Made by a program: the position numbers and the translations under genes. A stretch of 64,000 nucleotides of DNA from SIG622 sp045604705. GTDB taxonomy: Bacteria > Bacillota > Clostridia > Oscillospirales > CAG-382. How positions within the stretch are numbered: the first letter of the stretch is position 1; each line of letters begins with the position of its first letter. The notes below the pieces were generated by a model. It had not been told where the DNA came from, searched no databases, and worked only from the letters and a program-made list of their open reading frames with translations. This document shows, in pieces, positions 61,011 to 64,000 of the stretch. Where the stretch lies: assembly GCA_045604705.1 (NCBI GenBank), contig JAZUOO010000013.1, forward strand, positions 1-64,000. Reading direction: 5' to 3'.

Positions 61011-61715
61011 ATGGAACTGAAATATACCGTCCTTGTTGTAGAGGATGAAAAGAGTATCGCAAGTTTTATTAAAACCGTGTTTGAAGCCAACAACTTTAAC
61101 GTGATAGTCGCACATACGGGAAACGAGGCTGAAATGATGATAAATTCTTATTGTCCGGATGTCATAATTCTTGACCTTGGGCTTCCGGATATGGACGGAA
61201 TGGCAATAATAAAACAGGTACGTCAATGGTCTGCTACTCCCATTGTGGTAGTATCTGCAAGAACCGATGAAAACGACAAAATATCCGCTCTTGATTCCGG
61301 AGCAGATGACTATGTAACGAAGCCTTTTGGAACGGGCGAGCTTCTTGCAAGGGTGAGGACGGCACTTCGCCATGCGAGGAATGCGGATATTGGAATAGTG
61401 GCAAACGATGGGAAATTTGTGTCCGGTGAACTCACCGTTGACTATGATAAAAGACGTGTTTACATCAACGGAAAAGACATTCACCTTACACAAAATGAAT
61501 ATAAGATAGTGTCACTGCTTGCAAGGTATGCGGGAAAGGTGCTTACATACGATAACATAATGAAGCAGATATGGGGTCCCAATTTTCAGTCTGACAATCA
61601 AATTCTGCGTGTCAACATGGCAAACATAAGACGAAAAATGGAAGAAAATCCCGCAGAACCAAAGTATATCTACACCGAGCTTGGCGTAGGCTATAGAATG
61701 CTCGAAACGGAATGA
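61011..61715 (+). CDS. KdpE-like response regulator (OmpR family)
   Basis: 234 residues: receiver domain with EDEKSI and phospho-acceptor D55 (ILDLGLPD), switch lysine in VTKPFGTGELLARV; then a winged helix with LTQNEYKIVSLLARYAGKVLTYDNIM and RVNMANIRRKME, wing ELGVGYRM. KdpE in other bacteria controls potassium uptake (kdpFABC), which is not in this window. ATG after AAAGGT. Confidence 0.88.
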   Translation: MELKYTVLVVEDEKSIASFIKTVFEANNFNVIVAHTGNEAEMMINSYCPDVIILDLGLPDMDGMAIIKQVRQWSATPIVVVSARTDENDKISALDSGADDYVTKPFGTGELLARVRTALRHARNADIGIVANDGKFVSGELTVDYDKRRVYINGKDIHLTQNEYKIVSLLARYAGKVLTYDNIMKQIWGPNFQSDNQILRVNMANIRRKMEENPAEPKYIYTELGVGYRMLETE

Positions 61716-61809
61716 ACGGCATAAAGCGGAATTAATATTTAACATCTCACGGTGGCGTACAGGGGGAGTTTTGCTGTGCGTATGTACGCAGGGGAATATA
61801 ATTATAAAA

Positions 61810-61837
61810 ATCGGTGCACCAATGGCGGTACACCGAT
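61810..61837 (-). terminator. Terminator after aroK
   Basis: Stem 61810-61819 with 61828-61837 (one mismatch), followed on the minus strand by TTTTTAT. It can also stop kdpE-like transcription. Confidence 0.7.
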
Positions 61838-61843
61838 GAAGTA

Positions 61844-62356
61844 TTATATGTATCCTTTTTTTGAAAGCAGATTTACAAGCTTTGTGACATTCTTCTCAAC
61901 GCTTGCAAGGTCACATCTGAGGGTTATGTCTGCATATTTTTCATAATAGGGGAGTCTTTGATTGTAAATATCACGCAGACTCTCACCCTCGCCAAAAGCA
62001 ATACCTCTTGTCTTAATATTCCTGATTCTTTTTGATACTGCCATATATGGTAGTGACAGATATACAACAACACCGTTTTTACACAGATACTCCATAGCTT
62101 CCTCTCGTAAAACCGCACTGCCGCCGGTGGCAATAATGGTGTCGTTATCCTGCGAAAGCGTAAGTATGGCATCACGTTCGATGTCAAGAAAGGCTTCCTT
62201 ACCGTCCTCTTCCACGATTTTATGGAGCAGACGACCGGTGTTTTTCTGAATGATAAGATCCGTATCAACAAATTCATATCCCAGGGTTTTTGCCAAAAGC
62301 ACTCCGAGAGTACTCTTGCCGCATCCCGGCATACCTATAAGTATAATATTTTTCAT
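61844..62356 (-). CDS. aroK: Shikimate kinase
   Basis: Phosphorylates shikimate in aromatic amino-acid synthesis. About 170 residues with the P-loop GMPGCGKSTLG (about 6-16), DTDLIIQ (substrate Asp), GGSAVLR in the shikimate site and a closing lid region. I start at ATG 62356; an upstream GTG (62374) is possible. No other aromatic pathway genes are nearby; folD is upstream. Confidence 0.92.
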   Translation of the reverse strand: MKNIILIGMPGCGKSTLGVLLAKTLGYEFVDTDLIIQKNTGRLLHKIVEEDGKEAFLDIERDAILTLSQDNDTIIATGGSAVLREEAMEYLCKNGVVVYLSLPYMAVSKRIRNIKTRGIAFGEGESLRDIYNQRLPYYEKYADITLRCDLASVEKNVTKLVNLLSKKGYI

Positions 62357-62415
62357 TTTCCGATTACCCGACACATCAAAAAGATAACTCCAAAGGAAGT
62401 ATCCTCCAATTTTAA

Positions 62416-63279
62416 TTATGAATTCTTACTTCTATTTGCCACTTCTTTTGCACTCGTAAGCGTATTCTGAAGCAGCATTGTAATAGTCATGGGACCAACA
62501 CCGCCGGGAACGGGAGTGATATAGGAGGCTTTAGATTCGCACACTTCAAAATCAACGTCGCCGGTGAGCTTTCCGTTTTCATCTCTGTTCATGCCGACAT
62601 CAATGATAACTGCGCCTTCTTTGACCATGTCGCCCGTAATAAGCTTTGACTTTCCGACAGCTGCAACAAGAATGTCCGCATCTTTTGTATACTTTGCAAG
62701 GTCAACGGTTCTTGAGTGGCAGGTAGTGACCGTACAGTCGGCACCGAGAAGAAGAAGTCCCATGGGCTTACCTACAATGTTACTTCTTCCCACAACGACA
62801 GCGTGCTTGCCCTTTGTCTCAATGTTGTAACGCTTCAAAAGCTCCATTATGCCTGCAGGGGTACAGGGGAGAAATCTCGGTGTGCCGAGTGTGATTTTAC
62901 CTACATTTTCCTCAGAGAATGCGTCAACATCCTTACACGGGAGAATCTGTGCAACAATTCTCTTTTCATCAAGGTGCTTCGGCAGGGGAGACTGAACAAG
63001 GATTCCGTGAATATTTTTATCAGCGTTAAGTCTTTCAATAAGTGCCGTAAGCTCTGCTTCCGTCGTTTCTGCGGGAAGCGCATATTTTTCCGAGTGGAAA
63101 CCAACCTCTGTACACGCTTTTTCCTTGTTGCGTACATATATCTGCGATGCGGGGTCTTCGCCCACAATGATAACCGCAAGCCCGGGCTGTATCCCCTTTG
63201 CAGTCAGCTGTGCTGCTTCCGCTTTGATTTCCTCTCTTATCTGTGCACTGGTGAGTTTTCCGTCAATTATTTGTGCCAT
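62416..63279 (-). CDS. folD: Bifunctional methylenetetrahydrofolate dehydrogenase/cyclohydrolase
   Basis: Interconverts 5,10-methylene-, methenyl- and 10-formyl-THF, feeding fmt. 287 residues with YVRNKEKACTEVGF (catalytic Tyr/Lys region), VQSPLPKHL, VVGRSNIVGKP and PVPGGVGPMT. ATG at 63279 after GGAGGAAAAAG. The start lies inside the 3' end of lgt (17-bp overlap). Confidence 0.95.
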   Translation of the reverse strand: MAQIIDGKLTSAQIREEIKAEAAQLTAKGIQPGLAVIIVGEDPASQIYVRNKEKACTEVGFHSEKYALPAETTEAELTALIERLNADKNIHGILVQSPLPKHLDEKRIVAQILPCKDVDAFSEENVGKITLGTPRFLPCTPAGIMELLKRYNIETKGKHAVVVGRSNIVGKPMGLLLLGADCTVTTCHSRTVDLAKYTKDADILVAAVGKSKLITGDMVKEGAVIIDVGMNRDENGKLTGDVDFEVCESKASYITPVPGGVGPMTITMLLQNTLTSAKEVANRSKNS

Positions 63280-64000
63280 TTTCTTTTTCCTCCGTGGATG
63301 TTTCTGCTTCGGATTCGGTATCCGTGTCATTGTTATTGTCTTTTTCGGTATTTTCTTTCATGTCATTGTCGTTCTTTTTTTCGCCTACACCGGGGATTAT
63401 ACCTATTGTGTCCTCGGAAACACCGAACTGACCTACATATTCCGCCTCGTCCATGGCGGTTTTCTTATTTTTTACCGTAATGATTATTGTTGCGGCAACC
63501 GCAAAAATAAATGTAAGAAGTGCCAGAAGCTGTGAAATTCTTATTCCCGTGTCTCCGAGATAAAGGCTGTCGGTGCGAAGTCCTTCGATAAAGAATCTTC
63601 CGAAGCCGTACCATGCAAGATATGCAAGAATTATCTGCCCGTCAAATTTTTTTACTCTGTAAACAAAGAATGTAATAACAAGAAATCCCAAAAGGTTCCA
63701 TATTGATTCGTAAAGAAATGTGGGGTGCACAATTTCCGTACCGTAGGAAGCTTCGGAATTTACAACCATTCTCAGTACATAATCGCTTTTGAGCCCAGGA
63801 GTTGCGATGTAGTTGCCCAGAAGATCGATCCCCTCAAGACTTCCGTAAGCTTCGCCGTTGCAGAAATTACCCCATCTTCCTATAAGCTGTCCTATAAGGA
63901 GTGAAGTGGCAATGGAATCCGCCATTTTTGTGAATTTTATCTTCTTGAATTTTGACACAACTGCCACAGCAAACGTACCGCCGATGACACCGCCGTAAAT
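63263..64000 (-). CDS. lgt: Prolipoprotein diacylglyceryl transferase, 5'-truncated by the window
   Basis: Transfers diacylglyceryl from phosphatidylglycerol to the lipobox cysteine of lipoproteins (needed for the ApbE lipoprotein here). The frame continues to the window edge; visible are GGVIGGT, the Lgt signature IGRWGNFCNGEAYG, HPTFLYESIWN and membrane helices. The C-terminus carries an unusual acidic, Asn/Glu/Thr-rich tail of about 55-60 residues that runs into the folD start. The N-terminal ~70-90 residues lie outside. Confidence 0.93.
   Translation of the reverse strand: MYGGVIGGTFAVAVVSKFKKIKFTKMADSIATSLLIGQLIGRWGNFCNGEAYGSLEGIDLLGNYIATPGLKSDYVLRMVVNSEASYGTEIVHPTFLYESIWNLLGFLVITFFVYRVKKFDGQIILAYLAWYGFGRFFIEGLRTDSLYLGDTGIRISQLLALLTFIFAVAATIIITVKNKKTAMDEAEYVGQFGVSEDTIGIIPGVGEKKNDNDMKENTEKDNNNDTDTESEAETSTEEKENGTNN

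Noticed and set aside
1..64000. Prophage, toxin-antitoxin, restriction or other defence system
   Set aside because: No genes of these types were recognised; the XRE regulator pairs with DUF2975 and a DUF4153-like protein, and its product is not a toxin-antitoxin arrangement that I can support.

Overview
The window looks like chromosome from a spore-forming member of the Clostridia. The support is a spoVAD-spoVAE pair, the extracellular-matrix regulator RemA, a PASTA kinase/PP2C pair, rpoZ-gmk-priA-def-fmt-rsmB-rlmN in the order usual for Firmicutes, strong AAGGAGG-type ribosome binding sites, consensus sigma-A promoters, and several TTG starts with good ribosome binding sites. A genus cannot be named from the sequence alone. 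No rRNA, tRNA, CRISPR array, prophage or recognisable defence system was found.

Layout. 1-0.8 kb: the 5' end of an IS3-family element with a palindromic end, and a small membrane protein. 0.8-3.5 kb (minus): trmN6-like, rsmI and a YhcC-type radical SAM gene. 3.9-9 kb (plus): a TetR regulator, alanyl-tRNA editing protein AlaX, proline symporter PutP and an SLC13/ArsB-type permease. 9.3-15 kb (plus): an acyl carrier protein with an SSV instead of DSL motif, two paralogous acyl-adenylating ligases, the queuosine-precursor transporter queT behind a structured leader, and a decayed IS3 orfB. 15.2-30.3 kb (minus): a long housekeeping run yicC-remA-gmk-rpoZ-priA-def-fmt-(zinc protease)-rsmB-rlmN-prpC-prkC-rsgA-thiN.

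30.7-35.3 kb: an OmpR-type two-component system, pyrophosphatase, and divergent bioY/birA with two apparent BirA operators. 35.6-39.6 kb (minus): a tight operon of MBL hydrolase, NusG-domain-II protein, Gx-transporter protein, ApbE flavin transferase and glucuronate isomerase. 40.2-44.3 kb (minus): valS and a DUF1015 gene. 44.6-50.9 kb (plus): a 2098-residue secreted modular protein, the largest and least explained gene. 51.3-52.8 kb: spoVAE/spoVAD. 53-55.4 kb (plus): rpmG-secE-nusG-rplK-rplA. 55.9-58 kb (minus): DUF2975 protein, XRE regulator and DUF4153-like membrane protein. 58.2-59.5 kb (minus): sodium-pump decarboxylase beta subunit with a 58-residue gamma-like partner. 59.9-61.7 kb: a short KdpD-like kinase and KdpE-like regulator. 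61.8-64 kb (minus): aroK, folD and a 5'-truncated lgt.

Many of the longer intergenic gaps carry a mosaic, dispersed repeat family. It combines heptamer arrays (TGCAAAR), several hairpin modules and a 22-bp tandem array. One 175-nt block occurs at 11.5 kb and again, inverted, at 24.1 kb. These repeats, the giant surface protein, the queT leader, the ApbE/NusG_II/Gx operon and the ACP-ligase set are the parts most worth a second look.
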